Notes: a model not told the origin generated them from the sequence alone. DNA of 64,000 nt from Bacillota bacterium (GCA_023457255.1 JAEWMB010000013.1:69792-133791), one strand, 5' to 3'; positions 31,701 through 40,906 are shown, numbered from the stretch's first letter. A program made the numbers and translations.

Positions 31701-34700
31701 GTACAAAAAGCATGATGTAGTTTATCAATGTCAACGCTTCCCATCAGTTTCGCTGCGTATGGCATATTATAAATCGTATTCTTTTCAAAGCTGGATAAAA
31801 TATATATTCCTTTTTGAACAGGTGCTGCCATATAATAATCTTGTACATCCGCCTTCCTTAGGCCTTTGGAACGGGGCTTCCTATTCTTGATATCCAAACT
31901 CTGTACCAGATCAGCGATCGTAGGATTTTTAAAAATATCATTTAACACCAACCGTACTCCAAAAGCTTCTTCGATATAATTCAAAACTTTTGCAGCTTTT
32001 AAGGAATGCCCTCCTAGTTCAAAGAAGTTATCGAAAATACCAACCTGATTTATCCCAAGAACTTTTGTGAAAATCTTTGAGACAATCGATTCTTTTTGAT
32101 TTCTTGGTGGTTTATAATCTCTTGATAAATTTATGGTAATCTCCGGCAGCTTATGTTTATCAACTTTACCGTTATCAGTCAATGGAATTGTTTCCAGTTG
32201 CATGATATAGGCCGGAATCATATACTCAGGCAGCTCTTTACGAAGTGCTTCTTTTACTGTTGCAATCTCAATTTCACAATCCGCGGTATAATATGCGCAA
32301 AGCTGTTTTTCACCTGTTTTTGCTTCATTAACTACAACAATAGCATCTTTGATACCTTTCTGCTTTCTAATGCCATTGCTTATCTCACTTGGTTCAATTC
32401 GATACCCAAGTATTTTTACCTGTTCATCTATTCTTCCCAGATATTCCAGAGTTCCGTCCGGTAACCATCTTGCTTTATCACCGGTTCTATAAAGCAAACC
32501 TTCTCCAAATGGATTAGAGATAAACTTAGAAGATGTCATATCCTCTTTCTTCCAATAACCTTTTGCTACACCTGCTCCAGCAATGCATAACTCACCGGGT
32601 ATTCCGATGCCGCATAATTGAATCTCATCCATAATATATATTTGTGTGTTTGAAATAGGTTTACCTATTGATACTGTTCTCTTACTTAAATCACCTGTGT
32701 AAATAAAATCACAACAGCCTATAGTGGCTTCAGTCGGACCATACTCATTATGAATTTTTATATGCCGGCCAAAGTTATTCAGCGTTTCTTCTGCTGTAGC
32801 TGTATCCAATTCCTCCCCACCTAAAATCATTGTTTCCAAATTAGAAAGAAGCTCTTTCTTGTAATCATTGGCAAACTTCAGATGTTGTGGTGTACATTTA
32901 ATCAGAGTAAATTCATTATTTACAAAAATATCTTTGATCATTTCATCAACAGGTCCATTATATATTTTTATTTTTCCGCCACAGCATAACGGTAAAAAGA
33001 TCGTTGTTATTGTAAGATCAAAGCTGATATTAGTAAAAAGTGGTGCCGTTGGTAATTTGGTAACATAATGTTTCATTCCATAGCTAATATAATTTGACAG
33101 TCCGCAATGTTGTATCATTGTACCTTTTTGTTTTCCTGTTGTACCGGATGTATAGATCATATATGCAAGATCATCGGGATTTAGCTCAATGTTATGCTCT
33201 TTATCCGATCCCTTTAGATCTCTCACAGATTCCAAATTGATAATAGGGGCATGGGATGAGATCTCAACGGTATTATCACATAATACTACGGTCGGATTAC
33301 AATCGTTTAATATGTACTGTATTCTTTCTTTTGGAAAATCTGTTGTAATAGGAACAAAAACTCCTCCTACCTTCAATATGGCAAAAATACCAATAACTAA
33401 TTCGATGCTTCGCTCACTGATGACAGCAACAAAATCACCTTTTCTCACTCCCATTTCTACCAATTCATTCGCAAGCTGATTCGCTTTTTGGTTCATTTCT
33501 TTGAATGATATCTCCCAGCTTTCATTGTATAGCGCAATACGGTCAGGATATAAAGCAGCTTGTTTTTCTATCAGATTTAAGACGTTTTGAATCTCCTTTA
33601 CCTCTGTTGAGGTATTATTAAATTCATTGCATATTATATTAATATCGTTTTTCGAAGCAAGCGGTATGTTCCCTATCTTTATATCCGGATTGTCAGTTAC
33701 ATACTCTAAAATCTGAACATAATGATTTAACATTACCTCCATTGTCTTTGGATCAAATAACTTGCTGCAATATTCTAATTCAACCTCATATTGACCTTCT
33801 CTATTATTAATAAAAATAGTGATATCAAATTTTGCGGTTGGATTAATCTGCCTAACTTTTACAGAATTAACACTTGTCAAATTCAATTCCTGATCTTTCA
33901 TGTTTTGCATAACAAGCATAACATCAAACATAGGATTTCGAGATAAATCTCTTTTTATCTGTAATTCTCTCACTAGTTCTTCAAAGGAGTATTCTTGATT
34001 TTCATAAGCAAATAAAGAAAATTCTTTCAATTCCTTTAAAAATAAATGAAACATTTTATCTTTCTTAGGCTTTCCTCTCATTGGTAATGAATTAACAAAC
34101 ATTCCAAACATATTCTCTGTATCAGGGGAGACTCTGCCGGATATAGGTGTTCCAACAACAATATCTTCCTGCCCGCTATATTGCTCCAGTAAAACCATAA
34201 AGCTAGCAAGAAAAACCATATAATCAGTTGTATTACTGTTCTTACCAAGTCTTGAGATTCTTCCACGTAACGCCGGATTAAGGAAGGTACTAATTGTCTT
34301 ACCAGAAAAATCTATTATCTTAGGTCTCGTCATATCCAGTGGAAAATCCATAATAGGAATTGCTTCCTTATATTCCTTCAACCAGAACCTTTTCTGCTTT
34401 TCAATATTACGATGATTCATCCATTCACTATAATCTGTATAATCCAGGTCTTTTGGGATAAGTAATTCATTATTATATAACTTTGATAGTTCATCAATTA
34501 TAAGTGCATTGCTTGTACCATCTGTAATAATGTGATGGATATCCAGCAATAATAAATACCCATTCTTTTGTTTAACCAGACATACACGCATTAAAGGCGC
34601 TATGCTTAAATCAAAAGTCTGACAAAAATCCTGAATCAGTTCTTCCTCAGCTACATCGCTTATTATATATTCAAAATTAATCTCAACATTGTCATGTACA

Positions 34701-36703
34701 CGTTGTACTAATTCACCTTTTTCGATATGGAAACTCGTTCTTAACATCTCATGTCGTTTCGTTAATTCTAAAAAACCATAACGAAGCCTTTCGATATCAA
34801 GTGCGCTATCTAATCGATATCCGCTAAAATTATTGTATGCTATTCCCACATTGATCTGGCATGTGAAATAAATCCCCCTCTGTACAGGAGACATAACATA
34901 TTTTTCTTTGGTTTTGGCCTTTGCAATGGAACTATGTTGGGAACTCTTAATCTTACAATTTTCAATCTCCTTACTTAATTCACTAATGCAAGGATGTTCA
35001 AATATACTTTTAATGGTAAGACGTACACCACATTCTATATTTAAATAATTTAAAAGCTTTGATGCACTTAATGAGTGTCCGCCAAGATCAAAGAAGTTGT
35101 CGTTAATACCGATTTTATCGATATTTAATATCTTTTCATACATTTTAACTAAGACTTTTTGAAGCTTAGTTTCTGCCGGAACAAAGGTTGACATCAGCTT
35201 CATATCAATATCAGGTAATCTATTCTTATCTAATTTACGGCTAATTGTAAGCGGCATTTCCTCTAATTGTATTATCTTAGCAGGAATCATATAGTCAGGT
35301 AATGCTTTACGTAATTCATTTTTTAAGGAGTGTACATCCACAATGGAACTTGCAGTTATATAGGCACAAATTATTTTTTCCTGATGTGCATCCTCTTTAA
35401 CAACTACAGCTGCTTCTAATATATTATCCTTACTTCTTAATACTGCTTCAATTTCACCTAATTCAATTCGATAGCCTCTTAATTTGATCTGATTATCTTT
35501 ACGCCCATGATATACAATATTACCATCAGGAAGCCACCGACCCAAATCCCCAGTTGCATACATAACTCCATCACCGAACATATTAGGAACAAATACCTTA
35601 TTCGTTAGCTCTGGCTTTGATATATACCCTCTGGATATGCACTCCCCTGCAATATAGATATCACCTATCTCACCAACACTGCACAATCTATCTTCCTTGA
35701 CAATATAGACATAACAATTTGGCATTGGTTTTCCAACCGGGAGTTTCGATTCATATTCCCTTCCATCATATTTCCATTCCGTAATAACACCGGATACTTC
35801 ACTGGTACCATACATCTGAATAAACTGAATCCCCTTAGGAATATATTCAAAGATTTCATTGGTGATTTCTGCACCTGCTGTAAATATCTTGGTAACTCCA
35901 TCAAAACATTTTACATGTTCAATATATTGGCGAGGTAATAGAAGGATATTCACTTTATGTTTTTGGATATATTCTTCAAAACTCTTGATATCTAATATAT
36001 ATTGTTCTGGAATCATTTGAAGTCTTGCACCAGCAAAAAAAGTTATTATCATTTCCCATACGGACATAGCAAAAGAGAAGCTTGAAAACTGTAACAAAGT
36101 ATCTTCTGAGCAGATGTCTTGATTTAAAACGTGATAAATAAATCGAATGGTTCCCTTATGTATCTGCATTACTCCTTTGGGTTGACCTGTAGATCCTGAT
36201 GTGTAAACGAAGTAAGCCAGATTATTCTCATCAACAATATGTTCTAAATTATCATCTTCCCCAACAAAATTCTTCTCATCAAACATTAAGAGAGTGGGAA
36301 TTTCCGGTACAAAGTTCAGCTTTTTTCTTCCGGTTAAGAGTAAAACAGGCTTGCAATCATGTATAATATATGAAACACGTTCTTCACCAAGATTAGAATC
36401 GATTGAAACGAACGCTCCGCCCGCTTTCCATATAGCAAGTATAGAAATTATTGTTTCTATCTCCTTTTCACCTATAATGGCAACACAGACATCCGGACCA
36501 ACTCCACAACTTACTAGGCGTCTCGCCATTTGATTTGCCTTCTTATTGAGTTCTGAATATGTAAGAGCTATATCATTCATGCTTAGCGCAACTTTATTCG
36601 GGTATTTTTCTACCGTCATTTCAAAATACTCATGGCAGGTTGATTTTTCTGTGACCAGTTTCCCTCCATAGCAAAACTCTTCCATCATTTTTTTATCGAA
36701 CAT
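25775..36703 (-). CDS. Non-ribosomal peptide synthetase, A-T-C-A-T-C-A-T-C-A-T
   Basis: A 3642-aa four-module NRPS without a leading C domain and without epimerase or thioesterase. A1 20-500, T1 Ser544; C1 602-1030 (HHIITDG at 723); A2 1040-1535, T2 Ser1567; C2 1622-2050 (HHIVSDG at 1743); A3 2060-2545, T3 Ser2583; C3 2638-3065 (HHIIADG at 2761); A4 3075-3555, T4 Ser3598 (GGNS). Reading specificity positions against GrsA by eye gives A2 DLTKIGEIGK (Asn-like), A3 DAWTIAAVCK (Phe), A4 DAFLIGAVYK (hydrophobic, unresolved). A1 reads AMWLFAMGVK with the anchoring Asp replaced by Ala, so its starter probably lacks a normal alpha-amino group. The chain must leave T4 by transfer to another protein. 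Confidence 0.94.
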   Translation of the reverse strand: MFDKKMMEEFCYGGKLVTEKSTCHEYFEMTVEKYPNKVALSMNDIALTYSELNKKANQMARRLVSCGVGPDVCVAIIGEKEIETIISILAIWKAGGAFVSIDSNLGEERVSYIIHDCKPVLLLTGRKKLNFVPEIPTLLMFDEKNFVGEDDNLEHIVDENNLAYFVYTSGSTGQPKGVMQIHKGTIRFIYHVLNQDICSEDTLLQFSSFSFAMSVWEMIITFFAGARLQMIPEQYILDIKSFEEYIQKHKVNILLLPRQYIEHVKCFDGVTKIFTAGAEITNEIFEYIPKGIQFIQMYGTSEVSGVITEWKYDGREYESKLPVGKPMPNCYVYIVKEDRLCSVGEIGDIYIAGECISRGYISKPELTNKVFVPNMFGDGVMYATGDLGRWLPDGNIVYHGRKDNQIKLRGYRIELGEIEAVLRSKDNILEAAVVVKEDAHQEKIICAYITASSIVDVHSLKNELRKALPDYMIPAKIIQLEEMPLTISRKLDKNRLPDIDMKLMSTFVPAETKLQKVLVKMYEKILNIDKIGINDNFFDLGGHSLSASKLLNYLNIECGVRLTIKSIFEHPCISELSKEIENCKIKSSQHSSIAKAKTKEKYVMSPVQRGIYFTCQINVGIAYNNFSGYRLDSALDIERLRYGFLELTKRHEMLRTSFHIEKGELVQRVHDNVEINFEYIISDVAEEELIQDFCQTFDLSIAPLMRVCLVKQKNGYLLLLDIHHIITDGTSNALIIDELSKLYNNELLIPKDLDYTDYSEWMNHRNIEKQKRFWLKEYKEAIPIMDFPLDMTRPKIIDFSGKTISTFLNPALRGRISRLGKNSNTTDYMVFLASFMVLLEQYSGQEDIVVGTPISGRVSPDTENMFGMFVNSLPMRGKPKKDKMFHLFLKELKEFSLFAYENQEYSFEELVRELQIKRDLSRNPMFDVMLVMQNMKDQELNLTSVNSVKVRQINPTAKFDITIFINNREGQYEVELEYCSKLFDPKTMEVMLNHYVQILEYVTDNPDIKIGNIPLASKNDINIICNEFNNTSTEVKEIQNVLNLIEKQAALYPDRIALYNESWEISFKEMNQKANQLANELVEMGVRKGDFVAVISERSIELVIGIFAILKVGGVFVPITTDFPKERIQYILNDCNPTVVLCDNTVEISSHAPIINLESVRDLKGSDKEHNIELNPDDLAYMIYTSGTTGKQKGTMIQHCGLSNYISYGMKHYVTKLPTAPLFTNISFDLTITTIFLPLCCGGKIKIYNGPVDEMIKDIFVNNEFTLIKCTPQHLKFANDYKKELLSNLETMILGGEELDTATAEETLNNFGRHIKIHNEYGPTEATIGCCDFIYTGDLSKRTVSIGKPISNTQIYIMDEIQLCGIGIPGELCIAGAGVAKGYWKKEDMTSSKFISNPFGEGLLYRTGDKARWLPDGTLEYLGRIDEQVKILGYRIEPSEISNGIRKQKGIKDAIVVVNEAKTGEKQLCAYYTADCEIEIATVKEALRKELPEYMIPAYIMQLETIPLTDNGKVDKHKLPEITINLSRDYKPPRNQKESIVSKIFTKVLGINQVGIFDNFFELGGHSLKAAKVLNYIEEAFGVRLVLNDIFKNPTIADLVQSLDIKNRKPRSKGLRKADVQDYYMAAPVQKGIYILSSFEKNTIYNMPYAAKLMGSVDIDKLHHAFCTVVERYEILRTGFELNNGEIIQRIYDKITLDFAVFHSEDETFHLQELVEPFDLGGGSLLRIRVIQNKKYSILFIDIHHIVSDGISQSLILEEVSKVYNGQKVIEPVFQYKDYSQWFNNLDMSAAKAYWLERYSDGIPVLDLPTDFSRPQIQSFQGSSRYQSLGTDLSSSIKSLAVQTGATEYMVFLSAFMIMLGQYSRQKEVVVGCPISGRFNKDIQSMPGMFVNSLALKENIDLHSNYLHFLENIKINTLNAFSYQEYPLEALVADLKINRDLSRNPLFHVMLVMQNNEKNSLMLKDTVAEEIKVGNTVSKFDLTICIREQQGNFNMEFEYCTDLFLPETIDYMMRHMTNLLVELTKNPQKKLHEYSMLTENEKKNVLVEFNHTEQKFNDNLCIHEAFEQVVANLPDEIAIWHEGEHLTYHLLNEKANQLASWLSKQGITKGDFIAVITDKSIETIISIIAILKAGATYVPMDQSAPKQRLEYMLEDTNPAMVLSHNSAFDGWNKQKVSLKEWEFSSEPVNNQRIECGSEDVAYIIYTSGTTGKPKGVMLKHRGAINLANYHKIKYGINVNDRILQFSNFVFDASIWEILMALLNGASLYIPGDNTILDTTRFEDYVKDNKITVLTLPPQYYLQIQVPDVRLIITAGSESGQKILQQVSDSTQYINAYGPTEVTVCGTDWKWNKERISSNKIPIGKPIANTQVYIMQDDNICGIGIPGEICICGVGVAKGYLHMQELTDKKFVNNPFGTGKLYRTGDVGRWLADGNIEFLGRMDEQVKIRGYRIELQEIESVLRQKKDIINATIIIRKNSAGEDSIYAYYVAANPLASNEIREWLRLKLPEYMVPSYLIQLESIPMNQSGKVDKAKLPDIEIYDLQTFEEAVTKTQKELASMYETILMIPKAGRNTDFFGAGGHSLKAAKLLNNIEAKFGVRLTLKEIFMNSVIKRLAEYIEKAAKDINYEKISICEKKDFYPATRMQKSIYLVCQKADSTNYNMPQAVYFTGNLEVDRLRQAFQTLLERHEILRTSFHIENDEIVQKINEKVELEFIYAKDNCPEEKLIETFIRSFDLSVAPLMRVKVVKRNRGYLLLFDIHHIIADGISTSILAEEISSLYNGNLLKEVTLQYKDYSQWLQNCNYETQRKYWKDEMGEEIPILNFPLDKLRPKYQSFNGNRIVTNLDEELGSMIKKLSRTYNVTDYMIFLSAFMILLSKYARQEDIIVGSPMAGRFRKEIDQMLGMFVNTLPVRGHVDKTLTFADFLQQIKNKVLKTIENGEYPFWELVNDLNADTDISRNAIFDIVISMQNQEMVEWNLQNVGSTELREIKNRTSKFDLSLSINEKSGRYQLELEYCTDLFLEGTIVRLIKHYNSLLQDILESPDKVIEKISMIDDEELRILSRTFNFNKIDMMTECIHERFEKMVQQFPNQVAIIHNDRQLTYWELNEKTNRLAHYLQKLSIGRDDLVAVWGEKKIETIIAILGILKAGGAYVPIAPDYPKDRIEYILKDCNPKALLADVSITLNYDVPVVMIGKAIMEESNSTNPIHSNVPTDLAYVIYTSGTTGQPKGVMLEHKGLLNLNNHCRTNFGVNESEVVLQFANLVFDASVFEIALALLNGGSLCIVDKDIISDVKLFEQYLLEKGVSLLLLPPQYYLQVELPRIKRIITGGSASSIAVLEHVPANVIYTNAYGPTEITVYCTDWEKQSGKIPDKIPIGKPIENSTVYIMDKDELSGIGVPGELCVGGLGLARGYLNQPELTKKYFVENLQGERLFRTGDLARWLEDGNIEYMGRIDNQVKIRGYRIELEEIETVFRTVKGIEDVAVILKKTEGMDGTLYAYFTADIAMNQDDIKDSIAKKLPEYMIPQRMMQLEIIPVNQSGKIDINRLPDINIVSKNDYEEPDGEKEKLVAAVYKEILGLERVGKKDNFFELGGNSMKAIIAMNHLKKKGYKVNSQDMMRFPVVEKLASRLRYERGRALR

Positions 36704-36725
36704 TATATACCCTCTCCATTAATTA

Positions 36726-38909
36726 TTATTCAAAACCAATATTATCAAGTATAATATCCCCAGTATCATCACCATTAAATGTAAAACGAACATCCGTAAT
36801 ATCCATTAAATTAAAGTTAATATTTCGCTCTAGCAAACTATTGCAATCTACCCTAACCGTCTGTAAGCAATGCTTATAATCGTAATCACCTGATAAAAAC
36901 TGGAGTTTATATAACTGGATTGGTAACGCTCGATACACTGCGTTGACTTCACTTAACATAAAGCTTATTTCTTCACCTGAACGGTCTCCCAAAACTACCT
37001 GAAAGTCTAAATTATTATAATTATTTTTCTGATAAAGTATTTCCCTCATATCCGCTATATCAAACTGCAGGTACATTCCCACAGCATCTACATTTAAATT
37101 GCTGATATCATATCCTGCTTCTTTTGTCCCTGACCACTTTAACCTGACTACATGGTTGGCTGTGTCCCATTTAATAAAACTCTTATTCGTAAACTGCATT
37201 TTTTCCTCTTTCCAGATATCCAGTCCGTGACCATGAATGGTTCCTGCTTGGTCAGTAGTTGAAATAGGATTAGCATCTTCCTCATAATTACAGATAGCTG
37301 AAAATTTTGAATTCTGATATCCCTGGATATAGAGTGTATCCGGTACCTGATTAGTATATTTCCTGATATTATAAAAATACTCTCTTTCTTTCTCCATATT
37401 TTTCATGGTTACATCTAAAAAATATTTCATACTAACCTGCAGTATTGCTTGCTGTTCTTCTTCCGTTATAAGATTTTTTACATTTAAAAACCATTTCATA
37501 GGTTCAAACAAATCATAACTACCCCATTCGGAATTAAATTGCCCATGGTTTGCTCCGGCTATATAAAGATATGCTTTAAAGCAATCTTTTTCACCAGTAT
37601 ATACAATATTCTGAAATTGCTTATATCCAAATAAATTGATAACATCCTGATCATTTGTTCCTTGGATAAGCAAATAATTTATGTCCTTGAGAATTACATC
37701 TTGTCCGGCAGGCTTGTACATATCAGCAGTCGGAGCTATGGATATTACCGTATTGATATTAAAGTGATAATCCCAGGTAATTTTTGCATTTTCCGGACAT
37801 GCATCGAATGCATTAAACTCAGATGCTATTACAACTGCCTCACCACCACGGGAATGACCTGCTAACGCTATTTTTTCATAATCCATTTTTTGAAATAGTA
37901 TACAAGAATCATCCTTATTATACTTTTCAAGCTGTTTTATATTTTCTAACAGTAAGATAGCCCTGGCATCATTTTCATCTTTCAAACCTTGATCTATATA
38001 AAGATTGAGGAAATTCTCATCTACAGATACAACCACATATCCGAACTTTGCAATATATTCAGCAAGATAATCAAATCCTAAGTAAGAATTACTTAGGATC
38101 GTATGTCTTCCGTGTACCAAAAACAAAACGGGATAATCCTTTCCCTCAACAGGGTACCATATCTTTCCTTTTAATGGAACTTCATTAATGCTGTATCCCC
38201 AATATTTATCTCTTAATGCTTTTATCATTCCTTTATAATCTTCCACATAATATGATAGATTCACACGGTCTGACTTCAGCATGTCTGAATTATTTGTTCC
38301 ATATTCACAGTAAGCGACATCATACAACCCTTCTTCCGGCAGATAGCCATCCTTATCCTCAGCACATAAATAAAAGGATCGGTAATCTTTGTCAAATCCT
38401 TTTCCAAATAAAAAGGCACATATAGCAATATTCATCAGTACTGTAACTGCCAGAACACTGAAAACAGGTATGTCCCTCTGTTTATTATGTATAATAGCAT
38501 GTAAGCTTCTCCCAAATGACAACTCTATCCAGCAAAAACAGAATGCACAAAGAAAAATAAATCCCGTATTTACTGTAGGAGAAGATAGATAGATTATTCC
38601 AAAACTTATCAAAAATAAAAATATTTCAAATAATCCATGTTTTAAACCATATCTTCCTATCCTTTTTACTATCAGCCGTATCACAAACAACATCAAATTC
38701 AACATTATAAAAAATAATGCACCAAATAATAAAAAGCTAATCCACCTCGGTAATCCGGAATCCAAAAAAAATAATGCCATTAATGATGCGATAATTATAC
38801 TTGATATGATCCAAATGCTTTTCTCTGTCCCTTGATACTTCTGTCCAATGATTGAATGATATCTGTCCATCAGTGCTTTTCTTATCTCTGTAAACTTCTT
38901 TATTATCAT
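36726..38909 (-). CDS. Membrane-anchored alpha/beta hydrolase
   Basis: A 727-aa protein. Five membrane segments lie at about 31-50, 55-79, 92-110, 114-132 and 147-169, with basic residues in the N-terminus and in loops 80-90 and 133-146. By the positive-inside rule the rest of the protein lies outside the cell. Residues 245-480 form an alpha/beta hydrolase: VHGRH oxyanion loop at 265, nucleophile Ser353 in GHSRGGE, Asp420 or Asp422, and His455 in GANHG. The tail (about 530-727) looks like a beta-sandwich, possibly carbohydrate-binding-like. It lies directly upstream of the NRPS. Candidate roles: extracytoplasmic cleavage or activation of the exported product, or resistance. No close family member is recognised. 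Confidence 0.82.
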   Translation of the reverse strand: MIIKKFTEIRKALMDRYHSIIGQKYQGTEKSIWIISSIIIASLMALFFLDSGLPRWISFLLFGALFFIMLNLMLFVIRLIVKRIGRYGLKHGLFEIFLFLISFGIIYLSSPTVNTGFIFLCAFCFCWIELSFGRSLHAIIHNKQRDIPVFSVLAVTVLMNIAICAFLFGKGFDKDYRSFYLCAEDKDGYLPEEGLYDVAYCEYGTNNSDMLKSDRVNLSYYVEDYKGMIKALRDKYWGYSINEVPLKGKIWYPVEGKDYPVLFLVHGRHTILSNSYLGFDYLAEYIAKFGYVVVSVDENFLNLYIDQGLKDENDARAILLLENIKQLEKYNKDDSCILFQKMDYEKIALAGHSRGGEAVVIASEFNAFDACPENAKITWDYHFNINTVISIAPTADMYKPAGQDVILKDINYLLIQGTNDQDVINLFGYKQFQNIVYTGEKDCFKAYLYIAGANHGQFNSEWGSYDLFEPMKWFLNVKNLITEEEQQAILQVSMKYFLDVTMKNMEKEREYFYNIRKYTNQVPDTLYIQGYQNSKFSAICNYEEDANPISTTDQAGTIHGHGLDIWKEEKMQFTNKSFIKWDTANHVVRLKWSGTKEAGYDISNLNVDAVGMYLQFDIADMREILYQKNNYNNLDFQVVLGDRSGEEISFMLSEVNAVYRALPIQLYKLQFLSGDYDYKHCLQTVRVDCNSLLERNINFNLMDITDVRFTFNGDDTGDIILDNIGFE

Positions 38910-38957
38910 GCTTCTTCTCCTAAACTATTTGTCTACTCGTTAACAATTGAATCGATT

Positions 38958-39929
38958 TTATATCTGATCGTAAATCTTCGATTCTATATCATAAAGTGTC
39001 TGAAACAAATTACAGACATCGGAATTATCATACTTTCTTTCCCGATCATTTGCCCGTCTTCTCATAACGATTCTCATAAGTTTTGTCCAATGTTTACAGC
39101 TTTCATCTAGCAAAGTTTCGAAAATTTCTCTAGCTTTTTTATCCTTAATTCCATGAGCAAAATAATGTTTTAGAACATTCCTGCTTTGTATTAGGTTACT
39201 GATCTCCATAACATTAGTATCTGAATAAAATTCATAAGGGACTGAAGCTTCAAGAAAATTGCAATAAAGTTTTTTTATCGCTGTCAATCCATAATAACCG
39301 GCTTGATCCTCCCTGTTTCTATTCCTTTTCATAACCTGCATGATATTAGTAGTATACTTATCAATTTTCTTTTTATCTTTAAGCTCACAACGAACTTCCA
39401 TACATTCCAAATATTCGTTCATACATCTTTCCAAATCAGCTATCTTGCATTTTCCAATAGAGGGGTTTGTTGACATATGCTCATATCCATTACCTATATA
39501 CTTTTCTGATTCAAGAATATAAAAATACTCTTTATCATATCCAATTGCTGCAACAGCATGACGTCCACTGTCAGGATTCAACACTGCTATGTCATAATTC
39601 ACTTTATACGGCAGTCCATTCGTTGATATAATGATAATAACCTCTCCATAGGTGTCTAATGCATGTTTTAACTGCTCTACAGATGTATTTTTGTTGCCTG
39701 TGATTTTATTAAGTTCATAAATCTTTTTATTTGTCCACAAATTCTTTAACTCTTTACCGTCGCAGCTTAGGAATGGAGTAATATCCTCTAAAAAAATATC
39801 TAATAACCGATTATTATTATAGTATCTGACTTTTAATATGTAAGAAGTTGCTTTTTCTATACAGTTTCTTCCACCCAAAAACCAAAGTACATCTTGAGGC
39901 TTTGCATATATGTAATCATATTTACTCAT
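38958..39929 (-). CDS. BtrH-like protein, small form
   Basis: A 323-aa relative of the BtrH N-terminal family. Numbering from the chosen start, Cys23 (GGRNCIEKA), His124 (GRHAVAAIGY) and Glu140 (ILESEKY) line up with the Cys-His-Asp set of the large BtrH-like protein encoded at 24177-25769, with Glu in the Asp position. The C-terminal half is helical and basic. The ATG at 39927-39929 is chosen because TTAGGAG lies 8-9 bases upstream; an upstream in-frame start at 40007 would overlap the phosphopantetheinyl transferase gene and has no support. Function is unproven: acyl transfer from a carrier protein is the family precedent. Confidence 0.68.
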   Translation of the reverse strand: MSKYDYIYAKPQDVLWFLGGRNCIEKATSYILKVRYYNNNRLLDIFLEDITPFLSCDGKELKNLWTNKKIYELNKITGNKNTSVEQLKHALDTYGEVIIIISTNGLPYKVNYDIAVLNPDSGRHAVAAIGYDKEYFYILESEKYIGNGYEHMSTNPSIGKCKIADLERCMNEYLECMEVRCELKDKKKIDKYTTNIMQVMKRNRNREDQAGYYGLTAIKKLYCNFLEASVPYEFYSDTNVMEISNLIQSRNVLKHYFAHGIKDKKAREIFETLLDESCKHWTKLMRIVMRRRANDRERKYDNSDVCNLFQTLYDIESKIYDQI

Positions 39930-39952
39930 AAGTAATACTCCTAAATTTATTA

Positions 39953-40615
39953 TTAAAATAACATCATATTGATATACTGTAATCCTTGTATTCTTTCTTC
40001 GACACATGCGGATAGGGAATAACCACTTTGTATGTTATACTGTTTAAATAATACCTTTTCTTCGATATGCGGATTAAGATAAAAGCTCTCATTTCTTTTA
40101 TCAAACGAAAAACTGTTTAATGGTATTTTCAACCCTTTCCCTTTATATTTAATATAGCTTTCTTTTAATGTCCATAAATCAAAGAAATAATCTCTTTGTT
40201 CCTCATCCTTTTTATTCAGTAATGCCATATACTCTGATTCAGCAAAGAATCTTTCTGCAATATCCATATGTACTTCTGTTTTTTTTTCAATATCAATCCC
40301 ACATTCATTAAGTGATGTAATGCATACTACCCAATCACCTGAATGGGATATATTAAATTGGAAATCAGGAACACCCAGGACATATGGTTTTCCATATTCA
40401 TTCACATCGAACTGAATGTCTTTACAATTGATCTTCATCTTCTCTTCAATTACTTTTCTAACAATTACATCTCCATACAACGACCGGATATAGTCAGCGC
40501 GGAAATGAAACCGTTCAATGCGTCTTTTTTTCTCTTCAGAAATAATACTTAAAAAATAATTAATCTGATTTTCTTTGACCAATTCATTAATATTGGTAGC
40601 GTAAATATTAGCCAC
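39953..40615 (-). CDS. Sfp-type 4'-phosphopantetheinyl transferase
   Basis: A 220-aa enzyme that converts apo to holo carrier domains using coenzyme A. Family motifs: FNISHSGDWVV (about 87-97), the metal-binding GIDIE at 106-110, and WTLKESYIKYKGKGL at 148-162. Length is that of Sfp/Gsp. The start is GTG at 40613-40615 with GAAGGG nine bases upstream. It is the first gene of the 40-kb operon and would service the T/ACP sites of the NRPS and PKS proteins plus the two free carriers. Confidence 0.95.
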   Translation of the reverse strand: MANIYATNINELVKENQINYFLSIISEEKKRRIERFHFRADYIRSLYGDVIVRKVIEEKMKINCKDIQFDVNEYGKPYVLGVPDFQFNISHSGDWVVCITSLNECGIDIEKKTEVHMDIAERFFAESEYMALLNKKDEEQRDYFFDLWTLKESYIKYKGKGLKIPLNSFSFDKRNESFYLNPHIEEKVLFKQYNIQSGYSLSACVEERIQGLQYINMMLF

Positions 40616-40682
40616 AATAATGTTCCCTTCGAATAAATTTTAATCTTTATACAACGATACAACCATTAAATTTTAGAAATAT

Positions 40683-40713
40683 AGTATACATTATTAAATT
40701 ACATTATCTACAA
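40683..40713 (-). promoter_or_regulatory. Candidate promoter of the PKS/NRPS operon
   Basis: On the minus strand TTGTAG (40708-40713) and TATACT (40683-40688) are separated by 19 bp, about 70 bp upstream of the GTG start of the first biosynthetic gene. The spacing is slightly long. No other gene start in the operon has a gap large enough for an obvious second promoter. Confidence 0.4.
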
Positions 40714-40906
40714 AAATAGTATTATTTGTCATTTTATTACCATATTTTACATCTAATTATACACTTGTACCAACTAAAGTCAATATAATTCCGTTGTTTT
40801 ACAATAACCAAACATAGAAATTGCTCTCAACGTCCGATAGTTCTGGCTTTTCTGTTATCAAACTTTTTATATTTTTTGTCGTATATTGTCATGCATTGTG
40901 GTATAT

